DNA from: CAZICM01 sp964537685
Lineage (GTDB): Bacteria > Myxococcota_A > Polyangia > Polyangiales > Polyangiaceae
Assembly (NCBI GenBank): GCA_964537685.1
Contig: CAZICM010000045.1
Span: 1-64,000, forward strand
DNA length: 64,000 nucleotides
Reading direction: 5' to 3'
In this document: in pieces, positions 52,960-62,549 of the stretch
Layout of the letters: each line of letters starts with the position of its first letter
Numbering within the stretch: the first letter of the stretch is position 1
The notes under the pieces: model-generated
The model's database searches: none
The model's input: the letters and a program-made list of their open reading frames with translations, nothing else
Told to the model about the DNA's origin: nothing
Program-made: the position numbers and the translations under genes

Positions 52960-53550
52960 CTATTTCACGTAAATCTGAGCGCCCGCCATACCGGCGCCTT
53001 TGGTCACCTTGAGAATGGCCTTGCCCGCCAGCGCCACGGGAAGCATTTGCTTGAAGCAATTGCCATCGCCGCCCGCCACCGCGATGGAACCGGTGCTGTT
53101 GTCTTGCGACAGAACGGCCGCGGGAACATTGGGAAGCGGCTGAGCAACGAGCTGAACATCCAGCTCGACAACACCACCCGGCATGCCCACGCCAACGACC
53201 GCATAACATTTGCCGGGCTGAAGCGTGACAGGCTGCTCCAGAATCTGACCCTCTTGGAACTGGCCGGCGAAAGCACCGCCCTCGGCCTGCATGCCTTTCA
53301 CCTTTTCGCCGGCGGTCGCCGTGATAATCGGCGTTGCCATCGTTGCGGCGACCGGCGTGGCCTGGCTATTCGCAGGCGCGGTATTGGTCGGCTGGGGCGT
53401 GGGCGTCGTTGTGGTGATGGAGGGCGTGGGCGTGGGGGGCGGACAGTACTGGCCCGGGGGACAAGAACCGGGCGTTTGAGGTTCGGATTCCGTACCGCCG
53501 CACGCCGGGATAGCAAGCAAGGGCAGGCAAAGTAGGGCGTAGAGACGCAT
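52960..53550 (-). CDS. lipoprotein with Thr/Pro-rich linker, unknown
   Basis: The ATG at 53550 lies behind AAGGAG and gives a signal peptide with lipobox IPAC. Next is a Pro/Thr-rich spacer (PPPTPTPSITTTTPTPQPTN) and a beta-rich C-terminal domain of about 115 residues with Cys residues in QPGKCYAVVGVG and GDGNCFKQML. I do not recognise the domain. In my judgement it resembles small ligand-binding or pilus-like lipoproteins seen in myxobacteria. Confidence 0.75.
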   Translation of the reverse strand: MRLYALLCLPLLAIPACGGTESEPQTPGSCPPGQYCPPPTPTPSITTTTPTPQPTNTAPANSQATPVAATMATPIITATAGEKVKGMQAEGGAFAGQFQEGQILEQPVTLQPGKCYAVVGVGMPGGVVELDVQLVAQPLPNVPAAVLSQDNSTGSIAVAGGDGNCFKQMLPVALAGKAILKVTKGAGMAGAQIYVK

Positions 53551-53735
53551 GAGAAGGGCTCCTTGAGAAAACGCGGAATGACAATTGGTCCGCATGAAAC
53601 GTACGACGAATGCAGGGCGCTCCTTACACCGCAAGAGCGACGAAAACGTGCTTTCGCTCAAGCGGAGGCGCCGCGATCGAGCCTTTACTCTCATTTGTTT
53701 CAAAACGCTAGATATCTGAAGCAGCAAAGCTCGTT

Positions 53736-55745
53736 TCACATGCGGGGAGGGCGCCTTCGCTCGTGAAACCAGGCCCGGTATTTCTGCATTTGCGCGCGCT
53801 GATCGGCGGGAGCTCTGCGCCTGCAGCTTTTTAGTTCGTCGCTGTCTTTAGGTGCGCCCCAGCGGTGTTCCACGCAATCGTTGGGATTGTAGGCCATTTC
53901 AAGGGCCGGCGCGCGTTCGGCCACATCGGCGATCGACAAGGAAAAGGATGTGCCATCGCTTTTTTCATAGGCAATGCGGCTTTCGCTGAGTTTTTTCTGA
54001 AGCAATTGCTGAAGCTCTTCTTTGAACTCCGCGGGCGATTTACCGGCCGGTATTAAATAGCGCTCGGGTTTCTTCAGCACGCGCTCGGGAAAATTCCGCA
54101 CAATATCGATGGCAATGAGCAGCCTTAAATCCCTGGACGGCGTACTAAAATCTTCCCAGGGCCCGGTCGTTTCAAAAATACTGGGACCCTCGGGCATTTC
54201 GATGACTTCAGGATGTTTTTTAATAAAGTCTTGTCCATTTTTAATCGATAAAACCCGCCCGCGGACCTGTTCTTCGAGAGCGGCAAAGGTCTCCAGCATG
54301 GCTTGTTCGGCGCTTCTGGGTTTGGGCGAAAGAATTTCATCCATGCGATCGTAAAAATCATCGGCACTATGCTCAATTTGATCCAATCCAAAATCGCCGT
54401 ATTCGGGTGAGTTTTTAATCTCTTCATTGGTGAGCGGCCGGAGTTTCCGCCCATCTTGAACAATAGGCCGGAAACGCTTAAATCCAGGGCTTCCCAGCGC
54501 CGGGTCGAGCGCGAATAAGAAATTGCCTCTCCAATAGCGCCTGCGGGCCACCGTGCCATCGGGCTGGCCATCCACGGCCAATAAAATACCGCCCGAGTTT
54601 TCGCTTTGAGGAATGCGCTTGGCCACGATGAGCACATGCCCATAGGGGTCGGCGTAAATGGTTCCCGGCCTTAAATGCTCGGCCGAAAGGGAAATACTAT
54701 AGTAATCAGAGCGATTATCATTGGCTGGGATTCGGCCCGTGCCCGAATGAACAGAATCGGCCAGTTTTATCCGAAGAAATTCACCGAAAGCCGATGCTGG
54801 TCCCCGGCGCCCGGCGGGCTTTGCATCCCGATGAGAATGCCATCGTACGCAGCGGGGCGGCAATCCTCCCGCTCCTCGCGTGCAGCCCGAAAATCCAAAG
54901 GGAAGCCCGAGTTTAAAGGCAAAATAAGCCCGTAAATAATAGGGCAGATCGGCGCAGTCAGGCTCGATCGAAATGGCATTGGGGCCTTCGGCGTCTTCGT
55001 TTAGGCCCAAATGATTGTGCAAAAAATTCCGCTTGGGATTGCGCAGAACCATATGCAGGGCAGGGAACGAAATCTGTTCTTCTAAAGGCGCGTCGAAGAG
55101 ATGTTCTATCCAGGCGGAATACAAATCTTCTGTAATGGCATTCCATTCTGATGTAATTGGCCAAAAAGGTCCCCATGAAGGGCGGGCAGGCGTTGATGGG
55201 CCGGGTTTGACGTCGAAGGAGGCGCAGGATTCAATTTGATTCGATTGATACAATACGGCTTTGTATTTTCCTGCCTTGGGGGAAGGGATTTCAGCAATCC
55301 AAGCGGATGGGTATCCATTTTGATGAATAATTGGCGCTTGAAGAGGCGCGTTGTCCGGGCCTGCGATCGAAAGCGAGGCATCGGCTGGAGAAGAGCGGGT
55401 GATGACGAGATAGAAGGGGATATTTTCGGTGGGCGATGCGGGCGAGGTAAAGGCGCGCGCGGAAAGTCCTTCGGAACAAGGCGAATGAACATCGATCGAG
55501 GGAGCTTTGTTCGGAGCGGGCTCGGCCCTCTTGGAAAGCTGTTGAAGGGGCTCTTGCAAGGCCGAGAAAATCCGCTCGAAGAGCTGCGAATCCAAGGTGG
55601 CCGGCGCCTTCTGGCCACACGCGCACACAAACAGCAAACAGAGAAATACCCAGCGCGCGGCCGATACTTGACAGGGGCGCTGCTCTGCGCCAAAACCCCG
55701 CGCTGGATTTGGGAGACAAGACGTGAAGCTATCTCGACGCATCAT
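53736..55745 (-). CDS. lipoprotein with a transglutaminase/cysteine-peptidase-like core
   Basis: The start is uncertain: a Met at 55745 or 55742 gives about 40 residues before the hydrophobic segment WVFLCLLFVCAC, which can serve as signal and lipobox. A start there overlaps the divergent cupredoxin gene by about 20 bases. The core suggests a Cys-His-Asp triad: Cys in EPDCADLPYYLRAYFAFKLG, His in ADPYGHVLIVAKR and Asp in LAVDGQPDG. A similar spacing occurs in transglutaminase-like and NlpC/P60-like enzymes, but the family cannot be named. The last 250 residues are helical. It may cut or cross-link cell-envelope material. Confidence 0.65.
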   Translation of the reverse strand: MMRRDSFTSCLPNPARGFGAEQRPCQVSAARWVFLCLLFVCACGQKAPATLDSQLFERIFSALQEPLQQLSKRAEPAPNKAPSIDVHSPCSEGLSARAFTSPASPTENIPFYLVITRSSPADASLSIAGPDNAPLQAPIIHQNGYPSAWIAEIPSPKAGKYKAVLYQSNQIESCASFDVKPGPSTPARPSWGPFWPITSEWNAITEDLYSAWIEHLFDAPLEEQISFPALHMVLRNPKRNFLHNHLGLNEDAEGPNAISIEPDCADLPYYLRAYFAFKLGLPFGFSGCTRGAGGLPPRCVRWHSHRDAKPAGRRGPASAFGEFLRIKLADSVHSGTGRIPANDNRSDYYSISLSAEHLRPGTIYADPYGHVLIVAKRIPQSENSGGILLAVDGQPDGTVARRRYWRGNFLFALDPALGSPGFKRFRPIVQDGRKLRPLTNEEIKNSPEYGDFGLDQIEHSADDFYDRMDEILSPKPRSAEQAMLETFAALEEQVRGRVLSIKNGQDFIKKHPEVIEMPEGPSIFETTGPWEDFSTPSRDLRLLIAIDIVRNFPERVLKKPERYLIPAGKSPAEFKEELQQLLQKKLSESRIAYEKSDGTSFSLSIADVAERAPALEMAYNPNDCVEHRWGAPKDSDELKSCRRRAPADQRAQMQKYRAWFHERRRPPRM

Positions 55746-56151
55746 GGTTTGCATGGGAGCCGCGCTTACGGGCACCATGGTTTTCTTTGGATTCGCCTGT
55801 AACAAAACGGAAGACTCGGCGCATGCAGCGCCAAGCGCAAGCCCCGTGCAGAAAGCGCCCGCGGAAGCGCAAAAGCCGGTGGGCCGGCTCATTGCCGTTT
55901 CGGTGACCAATGATGGTTTTTCGCCTTCTAAAATCGATGTGAAAAAAGGCGAGACCGTTACGCTGAGGTTCACGCGCACAACCAAGAGTGAATGCCTGAA
56001 GGCGATTTCAATTCCCGATCTGAAGATCGAAAAAGATTTGCCGATGGATACGCCGGTTGATGTGGTGATGACACCGGAAAAAGAAGGGCCGATGGTTCTT
56101 CAATGCTGGATGGCGATGGTGAAGGCGACCATTCAGGTCTCGGGTTCATGA
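55723..56151 (+). CDS. cupredoxin-like copper protein, exported
   Basis: GTG start behind GGGAG; signal peptide with a lipobox-like FFGFAC. The mature part has a single cupredoxin domain: VTNDGFSPSKIDVKKGETVT, then the copper ligands Cys in KSEC and Cys/Met in LQCWMAM near the end. Such domains bind Cu(I) or Cu(II). The gene faces a copper ATPase gene tail to tail with an overlap of 6 bases, so they probably form a copper-handling module. The start overlaps the 5' end of the transglutaminase-like gene on the other strand, so a shared promoter region is compressed here. Confidence 0.85.
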   Translation: MKLSRRIMVCMGAALTGTMVFFGFACNKTEDSAHAAPSASPVQKAPAEAQKPVGRLIAVSVTNDGFSPSKIDVKKGETVTLRFTRTTKSECLKAISIPDLKIEKDLPMDTPVDVVMTPEKEGPMVLQCWMAMVKATIQVSGS

Positions 56152-58692
56152 ATCCAGTTTGATTCTCGAAAGCCTCAGCGAATTTCCAATCACGGATACC
56201 GAGCTCAAGCTCATGGCCGCGCTCGCGATCATCGGCGATAATAAAAGCCCAAAAAACGGATACAAAAGCCCAGCCGCCAAGGGCACGCCCAGTCCATTGT
56301 AAATAAAGGCAAAGAATAGATTCTGCCTTATTTTTGCCATGGTTTCGCGGCTTAAGCGGCGCGCCCTGACAATTCCCATCAAATTGCCAGACACCAGGGT
56401 AATGCCTGCGCTTTCCATGGCGATATCCGTTCCGGTTCCCATGGCGATTCCAACGTCCGCAAGCGCAAGGGCCGGAGCGTCGTTCACTCCATCGCCCGCC
56501 ATCGCCACGATGCGGCCTTCTTTCTTTAATTGATCGATTACGTCGCGTTTATGTTCGGGCGAGACTTCGGCGAATACCCGTTCAATGCCCAAGGGCTTGG
56601 CGACATGATCGGCGGCTTTTTGGCTGTCGCCCGTGAGCATCACAACCGAAATGCCTTCGTCTTTCAGGGCGGAAAGCGCGGCTTTGGTGCTGTCTTTTAG
56701 GGTATCGCTTACGCCGATAAGCCCCGCGGGCCGGCCGTCCAGCGCGATATACAACACGGTTTGGCCTTTTTCTTCCAGGCTGCGGGCTTGGTTGAGCCAT
56801 TCGCCTTCATTCAATTCAATACCAGCGCTCTTCAATATCTTGGTATTGCCCACCAAAACCTTTGTTCCGTCCACCGTGCCTTGTACGCCCTGGCCTGGCA
56901 GGTATTTAAAATCAATCGCGTTCAATAGCGAAATTTTATCTTCCGAGGCTTTTCGGAGCAGCGCCGCCGACAGTGGATGCTCGCTTCCCCGCTCTAGGCT
57001 TGCGGCCAGCAAGAACATCCGGTCGGATTGAATGCCTTCCAAGGCATGAATCGATTGAACGGCGGCTTTTCCATGGGTAAGCGTGCCGGTTTTATCCAAT
57101 ACGATGGTATTGACGCGCTCCATTTGTTCGAGCGCTTCGGCATTGCGGATTAAAACGCCGGCTTTGGCGCCTCTTCCTGTGCCCACCATAATGGCCATGG
57201 GCGTGGCTAGGCCGAGCGCGCAGGGGCAGGCGATAATTAAGACGGCAATTGCATTGAGCAAGGCAAAGGTGGAACGGGGTTCCGGTCCAAGCGTGGCCCA
57301 CGCGATAAAGGTGAGCAGCGCCGTGATGACCACCGCAGGCACGAAAAACCCTGAAACCGTGTCGGCGAGGCGCTGAATGGGGGCGCGGCTTCGCTGGGCA
57401 TCGGCCACCAATTGCACAATGCGCGATAGAAGCGTGTTTGCCCCCACCCGTTCGGCTTTCATGATAAATGAGCCCATTCCATTGAGCGTGCCGCCGGTAA
57501 CCGGGGATTTGGGGCCTTTTTCGACGGGAATCGGTTCGCCGCTGATCATCGATTCATCGATCGAGCTTTGGCCTTCTAGGATAATTCCATCGGTGGGAAT
57601 TTTTTCGCCGGGCCGGACCCGGAGTTTGTCTCCGGGGACAATTTGGTCTAGGGGTGTGTCTTTTTCTTGGCCCTGGGCATCGATTTTCAGCGCGGTTTTT
57701 GGTGCGAGGCCCAGCAATTCGCGAATGGCGTTGGAGGCTTTGGAGCGGGCTTTTAATTCGAGGACTTGGCCCAAGAGCACCAGGGTAATGATGACGGCGG
57801 CGGATTCAAAATAGAGGGGAACCTCGCCGTGGGACGTGCGGAACGAGGCGGGAAGCGCGGAGGGGAAGAGTACGGCGGCCAAGCTGTAGAGAAAGGCGGT
57901 GCCCGTGCCGATGCCGATGAGGGTGAACATATTGAAGCGCAGGGTTTTAAAGGAGAGGGCCGCGCGTTCAAAAAAGGGCAGGCCGCCATAAAAGACGACG
58001 GGGATGGCCAAGCCAAGCTGAATCCACGGCAAAAAACGGGTGAGCATATGATGGATGGGCTGGCCTGGAAGCATATCGGTCATGGCAATCACAAAGAGGG
58101 GGAGTGTGAATACCAAAGACCATTGAAAGCGGCGCTGCATATCGAGAAGCTCGGTATTTGGAGCTTCTTCGAGGGTTGCGATTCTCGGTTCGAGGGCCAT
58201 TCCACAGATGGGGCATATTCCTGGAGCCTTTGCGAGGACTTCAGGGTCCATGGGGCAAATATATTCAACGGTTTGGCCTGGCGCGGCGGTGATGGGGGCG
58301 GTTGTTTCCACCACTTGAGCGGATTCGGCCTTGGGATTTAGGTATTTTTGGGGATCGGCGCGGAATTTCTCGTTACAGCGGGGATTGCAGAAATAATAAG
58401 TGATATTTTCATGAATATGCTGTCCGCCCTTGGCCGTATTGGGATTGACATTCATGCCACATACCGGATCTTTCACGGTTTGGGGCTTGGTATCTTCGAT
58501 GATGGGCGCGGGTGGCGCTTCGGGGAGTGAAAGGGCAGGGGGCTGGGCGCTGATATATTTTTCAGGTTCGGCCTTGAACATGCCCAGGCAGCCATCGCAG
58601 CAGAAATAGTAGGTTTGGTTTTTGTATTCAAATTGGTCTTGGGCGCTTTGGGGGTCGACTTCAAAGCCGCAGACGGGGTCGAGGGTTGGCAT
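56146..58692 (-). CDS. copA: copper-translocating P-type ATPase with two YHS domains
   Basis: The 848-residue protein exports Cu(I). The N terminus has two YHS domains (DPVCGFEVDPQSA at 5, DPVCGMNVNPNTA at 75) with their Cys pairs. A heavy-metal-binding motif follows, YICPMDP...CPICGMALEP (143-168). The transport core has CPC in IACPCALGLATPM, the phosphorylated Asp in DKTGTLTHG, and GDGVNDAPAL. The YHS-YHS-HMBD order replaces the usual HMA domain; this occurs in a subset of copper and silver exporters. The convergent cupredoxin gene overlaps it by 6 bases and may deliver or accept the ion. Confidence 0.95.
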   Translation of the reverse strand: MPTLDPVCGFEVDPQSAQDQFEYKNQTYYFCCDGCLGMFKAEPEKYISAQPPALSLPEAPPAPIIEDTKPQTVKDPVCGMNVNPNTAKGGQHIHENITYYFCNPRCNEKFRADPQKYLNPKAESAQVVETTAPITAAPGQTVEYICPMDPEVLAKAPGICPICGMALEPRIATLEEAPNTELLDMQRRFQWSLVFTLPLFVIAMTDMLPGQPIHHMLTRFLPWIQLGLAIPVVFYGGLPFFERAALSFKTLRFNMFTLIGIGTGTAFLYSLAAVLFPSALPASFRTSHGEVPLYFESAAVIITLVLLGQVLELKARSKASNAIRELLGLAPKTALKIDAQGQEKDTPLDQIVPGDKLRVRPGEKIPTDGIILEGQSSIDESMISGEPIPVEKGPKSPVTGGTLNGMGSFIMKAERVGANTLLSRIVQLVADAQRSRAPIQRLADTVSGFFVPAVVITALLTFIAWATLGPEPRSTFALLNAIAVLIIACPCALGLATPMAIMVGTGRGAKAGVLIRNAEALEQMERVNTIVLDKTGTLTHGKAAVQSIHALEGIQSDRMFLLAASLERGSEHPLSAALLRKASEDKISLLNAIDFKYLPGQGVQGTVDGTKVLVGNTKILKSAGIELNEGEWLNQARSLEEKGQTVLYIALDGRPAGLIGVSDTLKDSTKAALSALKDEGISVVMLTGDSQKAADHVAKPLGIERVFAEVSPEHKRDVIDQLKKEGRIVAMAGDGVNDAPALALADVGIAMGTGTDIAMESAGITLVSGNLMGIVRARRLSRETMAKIRQNLFFAFIYNGLGVPLAAGLLYPFFGLLLSPMIASAAMSLSSVSVIGNSLRLSRIKLDS

Positions 58693-58950
58693 CTTTAGGT
58701 ATCCTTCTCGTGAGAATCAGGCTTAGGTCAACCATGATAATGCGGTCCATGCGCTTTGTATAGAGGGAGCTTCTATAGTTCATGTTCAAATTTTTTTGCC
58801 CTTCATGGGCGAGGCTTTCCTCCTCTTATGATTTTATGGGGAAATGATCGATACGATAAGCCATGGACAACGTCCAAACAAAGCTTCACCCTTCGTGTCA
58901 ATCTTGTTCATTCTTGGCTTTGGCGAGCGTGTCTCGAGGAGATGCTTCTT
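58693..58950. other. intergenic region between copA and the NmrA-like gene
   Basis: 258 bases, relatively AT-rich, with divergent promoters expected. A frame runs through from 58756 into the next gene, but it lacks a start signal and ends in the ribosome site of the NmrA-like gene. I see no known copper box. Confidence 0.4.
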
Positions 58951-59946
58951 ATGAAAAATCGTATCGTGATTACTGGCGCTACAGGCAATACAGGTCGAGT
59001 TATCGCCGAAGAACTTAAACGCAAAGGTCAAGACTTCGTTGCCATGACAAGAAGTGAACATCACCGAACCACTCTTCAGGCAAGGGGTATAAATACAGTC
59101 ATCGGCGATTACGATCATCCAGCTTCTCTAGAGAAGGCCCTCGCGGGTGCTCATAAGGTCTATTTGGTGTGTACCCCCGATGAGAAATTGAGCCCCAGGG
59201 AAACCGCCTTGATCGCCGCCGCGAAAAAAGTAGGTGTTCAGCATATTGTTAAATGTTCCGCCTACTTGGCCCATTCGAGCGCCGAAACCACAAATCTCCG
59301 CTCTCATGCCTCCATCGAGCGCGCCCTCATGGATTCGGGAATGGATTTTACAATCATCCGGCCTCATGGCTTTATGCAGACCTTTACCCTCTTCTCCTGG
59401 AACTTAATCCAAAAAGCTGGGGTGTTTAGCTGTCCGATTGGAGATGGGTCTATGCCCCTGGTCGATGTCCGCGATGTGGCCGGTGTTGCCGTGAAAGCTT
59501 TGTGTGAGTCTGGTCATGAGGGAAAAGTATATAATATAACGGGTCCAGAAGCGCTTTCAGGTTATCAGGTCGCCGAAGTGCTAGAACGGGTGCTTGGCAG
59601 ACCCATCGATTATTTACCGAGCGGAGAACGGGAATTTGCTTGGGTTTTATCGCTGCTGGGGGTAACATCAACGCCCAAGGAGCACGCGGTAAAGGTGATG
59701 CGGATGGTGAGGGAAGGGCGGCTCGCTACGGTGCACCCTACACTGGCCGAGCTGGGAATTCAGCCCCGGACCTATGAACAGTTCGTTAGGGATTTGGTTC
59801 TTCAAGAAACCGGTGGCGGGAACTCATTTAAGCCCCCGGAAACAACGGTATTTAAGGTATTGGATGCCGCGATGCCGGCCGTGATGAAGATGCGTTTTCG
59901 CTTGTTTGGCCGGCCTAAGCGGGTGGCTGGGGCAACGAAGCCATAA
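58951..59946 (+). CDS. NmrA-like NAD(P)-binding protein
   Basis: ATG 58951 lies behind GAGGAG. The Rossmann loop is ITGATGNTGRVIAEELKRKG, with the TRSE segment after the second strand that hints at NADPH binding. Later phrases are YLVCTPDEKLSPRE, VQHIVKCSAYLA and IIRPHGFMQTF. Length 331, typical of the family that includes NmrA and quinone oxidoreductase-like QorB. It is an atypical SDR; substrate unknown. Its last 32 bases overlap the end of the convergent XRE gene. Confidence 0.9.
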   Translation: MKNRIVITGATGNTGRVIAEELKRKGQDFVAMTRSEHHRTTLQARGINTVIGDYDHPASLEKALAGAHKVYLVCTPDEKLSPRETALIAAAKKVGVQHIVKCSAYLAHSSAETTNLRSHASIERALMDSGMDFTIIRPHGFMQTFTLFSWNLIQKAGVFSCPIGDGSMPLVDVRDVAGVAVKALCESGHEGKVYNITGPEALSGYQVAEVLERVLGRPIDYLPSGEREFAWVLSLLGVTSTPKEHAVKVMRMVREGRLATVHPTLAELGIQPRTYEQFVRDLVLQETGGGNSFKPPETTVFKVLDAAMPAVMKMRFRLFGRPKRVAGATKP

Positions 59947-60286
59947 ATGTGTCCTCCGGGCCAAAGTACATCCTTAAAAAGCTGCCTATGGCTGACTGTA
60001 GCCGTAGAGGCGCGGTGTCATATAAATGAGCAAACTCCGTTGCCGCCGGAGAAATGTTCGGATCTTCGCTCTCCAACAGCTCCCTCAGGCTCAAATTCAT
60101 GGCCCGGGCGAGTGTCCAGAGCGATGATATCCGGGGATCGCGGTTTCCCCTTTCAATGGTCCCAAGATGATTAGGAGAAAGCCCCGCCCGGGTTGCCAGC
60201 TCCTCCAGCGTGACCGAGTGTTGCTTCCGCCATTGCCGAATAAACGCCCCGAGCTCCCCGGGGGTCTTCATCGCCTTGTGATTCAT
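59915..60286 (-). CDS. XRE-family regulator (paralogue of the one at 18260)
   Basis: ATG 60286 lies behind AGGAG; a longer start at 60319 has none. The helix-turn-helix is plain: LGAFIRQWRKQHSVTLEELA, TRAGLSPNHLGTIERGNRDP, ISSLWTLARAMNLSLRELL. The C-terminal segment HLYDTAPLRLQSAIGSFL matches the tail of the regulator at 18260 (HLFEQAPSDMQQGVLFML), so this is a small regulator family with a shared second module. It overlaps the convergent NmrA-like gene by 32 bases. A likely target is its own promoter region. Confidence 0.88.
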   Translation of the reverse strand: MNHKAMKTPGELGAFIRQWRKQHSVTLEELATRAGLSPNHLGTIERGNRDPRISSLWTLARAMNLSLRELLESEDPNISPAATEFAHLYDTAPLRLQSAIGSFLRMYFGPEDTFMASLPQPPA

Positions 60287-60319
60287 GCTTGCGTCTCCTG
60301 TTGTAATGATTGCATCCAT

Positions 60320-60669
60320 GACTCAATTCATCCGTGTAGGCCGCCCCATTGACTATGGCATTGAAATCAATGGGACGGCTGAAAATTACGTTATTTGGTG
60401 CAGGCGTGTCAGGATTGTGGAAGTCCTGGCACGCGCTTCGGGGCTGAGAAAGTTAGCATAGGCATGATATGGATGGAGAAGGTTTTGGATGCGATCGCTT
60501 GGATGGGAGAGGGCGGGGCTGGCTATTTTAATGCCCTCAATCATGACGGAGACCTTGCAGTTTCCGATGCAGGAATTGCGCTCTGTGCCGCTGTGTTTGC
60601 CACGAAATGGCCTGAAATCTCCGAGGTATGCTCTATGCAGCCTTGCCGGTGAATCTTTGGAGAGTGGAG
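60320..60669. other. intergenic region with possible gene remnants
   Basis: The 350 bases between the XRE gene and the broken Cys-rich gene hold one short open frame (about 60465-60652) with no ribosome site and no known motif. It may be debris of an older gene, or simply non-coding sequence. The promoter of the XRE gene should lie at the left end. Confidence 0.4.
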
Positions 60670-61732
60670 TGGTCTTATGAAAGCTCTATTATAACAACAG
60701 TTGCACGGGCTTTGATGTTTGTCAGGGGGTCAATGTATCGGCGGCGGTGACTGTGCGCTGCCCAGTGATGCGTGTCATATCGCGTTGCCCGATTGCTGTG
60801 GTGAGATTGTCGCACCTAATGGTACGCCCTGCGATGACCAAGACTGGTGCACCAACGCAAGTTCCTGTCAGGAAGGGGTATGTGTGGGTAGCATGCCTGT
60901 TATTTGCGATGCCCCCTCCCAGGCATGCCTCATTGTCAATGGGTGCAATCCCCAGACGGGCTTGTGCGACGAGTCTATCGCGCCCGATGGCATGGGTTGC
61001 GAGCCTGTGGACATATGTGCGCTGACCGGTGTTTGTGAAATGGGGGGATGCATAGGTCTTCCTTGGACAGAGACCGCTTACACGGCACAACATTGGTGGA
61101 AAGGCGATGGAAATACCAATGATTCCGTTGGCATCGCGCATGGGAGCATGACCGGAGGCGTCAGTTTCCTTCCGGCGATGTCTGGACAAGGCTTTGGATT
61201 GGATGGCACAGGTTTTATTGCCTTTAGTTCGGAGGATTCATACCCAGGCACAGGACCTCTCACGGTTTCGGCGTGGATTATCGTCAAGTCGCCGGGAACG
61301 CCGCAAACCATTGTCAGCCTGTACGAGTGTGGTGGAGAATGTCCAACGGGCGGGGCGGATGCATGGATTGCCCTATCCGTGACATCGCAGGGGCATCTAT
61401 CGGGATCGATTCGGGGTGGGGCACAATTGCCTGTGATTCTGGAGGGCGAACAAGTGATTGACGATGGGCAGTTTCATCATGTAGCGATGGTTCGCGACAC
61501 GGCGGCTTCTATGCTTCGGATCTACGTCAATGGCGTGCTCGACGGCCAGGCGCCCATTCCGGTGGACGAAGTGATTGAAACCGATGGCGAGATGGATCCT
61601 ATTTGTATTGGCGGAAGAATATCGCCTATCTTATCGACGCCGGAGGATTTGTTTCAGGGCGTCATTGATGACGTGCGGTGGTTTAAGTCGATGCTCCCGC
61701 CCGAGAAGATCCAAGCGCTGGCCTGTTTATAG
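60670..61732 (+). pseudogene. Cys-rich protein with C-terminal LamG-like domain, 5' end degraded
   Basis: The readable frame opens at TTG 60719 with no signal peptide. Just before it, in another frame, the sequence reads NNSCTGFDVCQG, which joins smoothly to GQCIGGGDC if one G is added to the run at 60724-60728. So a one-base loss splits a Cys-rich unit; upstream of about 60680 the frame is closed, so the normal start and signal peptide are missing. The rest has three to four Cys-rich units (CDDQDWC, CQEGVCVG and so on). A LamG/concanavalin-like domain of about 200 residues follows, with HWWKGDGNTNDSVG, then DDGQFHHVAMVRD and DDVRWF at the end. It once was a secreted adhesin-like protein. Confidence 0.75.
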
Positions 61733-61800
61733 CGAGCCGGTTTTTTTGAGGGTTGACCGCACTCCGCTATGCTGATAGGTCCAAGCCAGGAAAGACCACC

Positions 61801-62535
61801 ATGGCCGATTGGGCTCCCTGTTATCATTGGTTTGCCTCAAGAACGCCTAGCACCGAAGCGCTTTTAGCCCGCATTGCAAGCGAAGCGCGCCGAAGCGGCT
61901 GGGCCGATCGATGGGCCGCGCGCATAGGTCATGTGGGCGAGGACCTTGTGCAAGTTCAAACAGCGACTCCATGGGGACATCTTGTGCTTATGGATGCCGA
62001 CGTGGAAGTGTGTCCGGCGAATCAATTTTTATCGGCGCGGGGGAGTGGGAGTTTTTTTGCTGGATTTAACCATTTGCTGTTCATGGACGAAGGCCGGATC
62101 GATGTTGAACGGGCCGCCGGTTTATTGGGAAGCGATGCCAAGGTATGGCACCAAGGGAAGAGATCGATATTGGCCTTAAAGCAACCCATTGCATTGACAG
62201 AGGCTGAGCAGAAGATTCATCTTCGGGATACGCTTGAAGATTCGACCCCAATGGGCCGATTGATTGAGGCGCTTGCCTTGAGCGTGGAGGGGGAATTTAG
62301 CGAGAAAGAACCAAAGATCCTTCTGGGGTTGAGAACAAGCCGACATGGGTGTGTGCATTTGGGGCATATAGGATTAGAGATGAGATCGTCTTGGCACCAG
62401 GTATTTCGGTTTGAGGTAACGGGGGAGTACAATACACAAAGCCGGGTACAGGAGATGGGTCCCAGTGTATGGGCGTTGGGGAGTTTGGGGAAGGGGCCGA
62501 TGTTGATGGATGAGGGGTGGCCTTTTCCGCCTTGA
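61801..62535 (+). CDS. soluble protein of unknown function
   Basis: The 244-residue protein has no signal peptide. It contains alpha and beta elements with the phrases PWGHLVLMDADVEVC and FFAGFNHLLFMDEGR, and a conserved-looking CVHLGHIGLEM. I cannot name the family. It stands between a broken gene and a repeat array, so its expression context is unclear; the start at 61801 is behind a purine-rich GGAAAG. Confidence 0.7.
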   Translation: MADWAPCYHWFASRTPSTEALLARIASEARRSGWADRWAARIGHVGEDLVQVQTATPWGHLVLMDADVEVCPANQFLSARGSGSFFAGFNHLLFMDEGRIDVERAAGLLGSDAKVWHQGKRSILALKQPIALTEAEQKIHLRDTLEDSTPMGRLIEALALSVEGEFSEKEPKILLGLRTSRHGCVHLGHIGLEMRSSWHQVFRFEVTGEYNTQSRVQEMGPSVWALGSLGKGPMLMDEGWPFPP

Positions 62536-62549
62536 TGGGTGGTCAAGGG

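Noticed and set aside
60465..60652. Small gene before the LamG-like pseudogene
   Set aside because: No ribosome site, short, no motif; kept only as possible remnant within the intergenic note.
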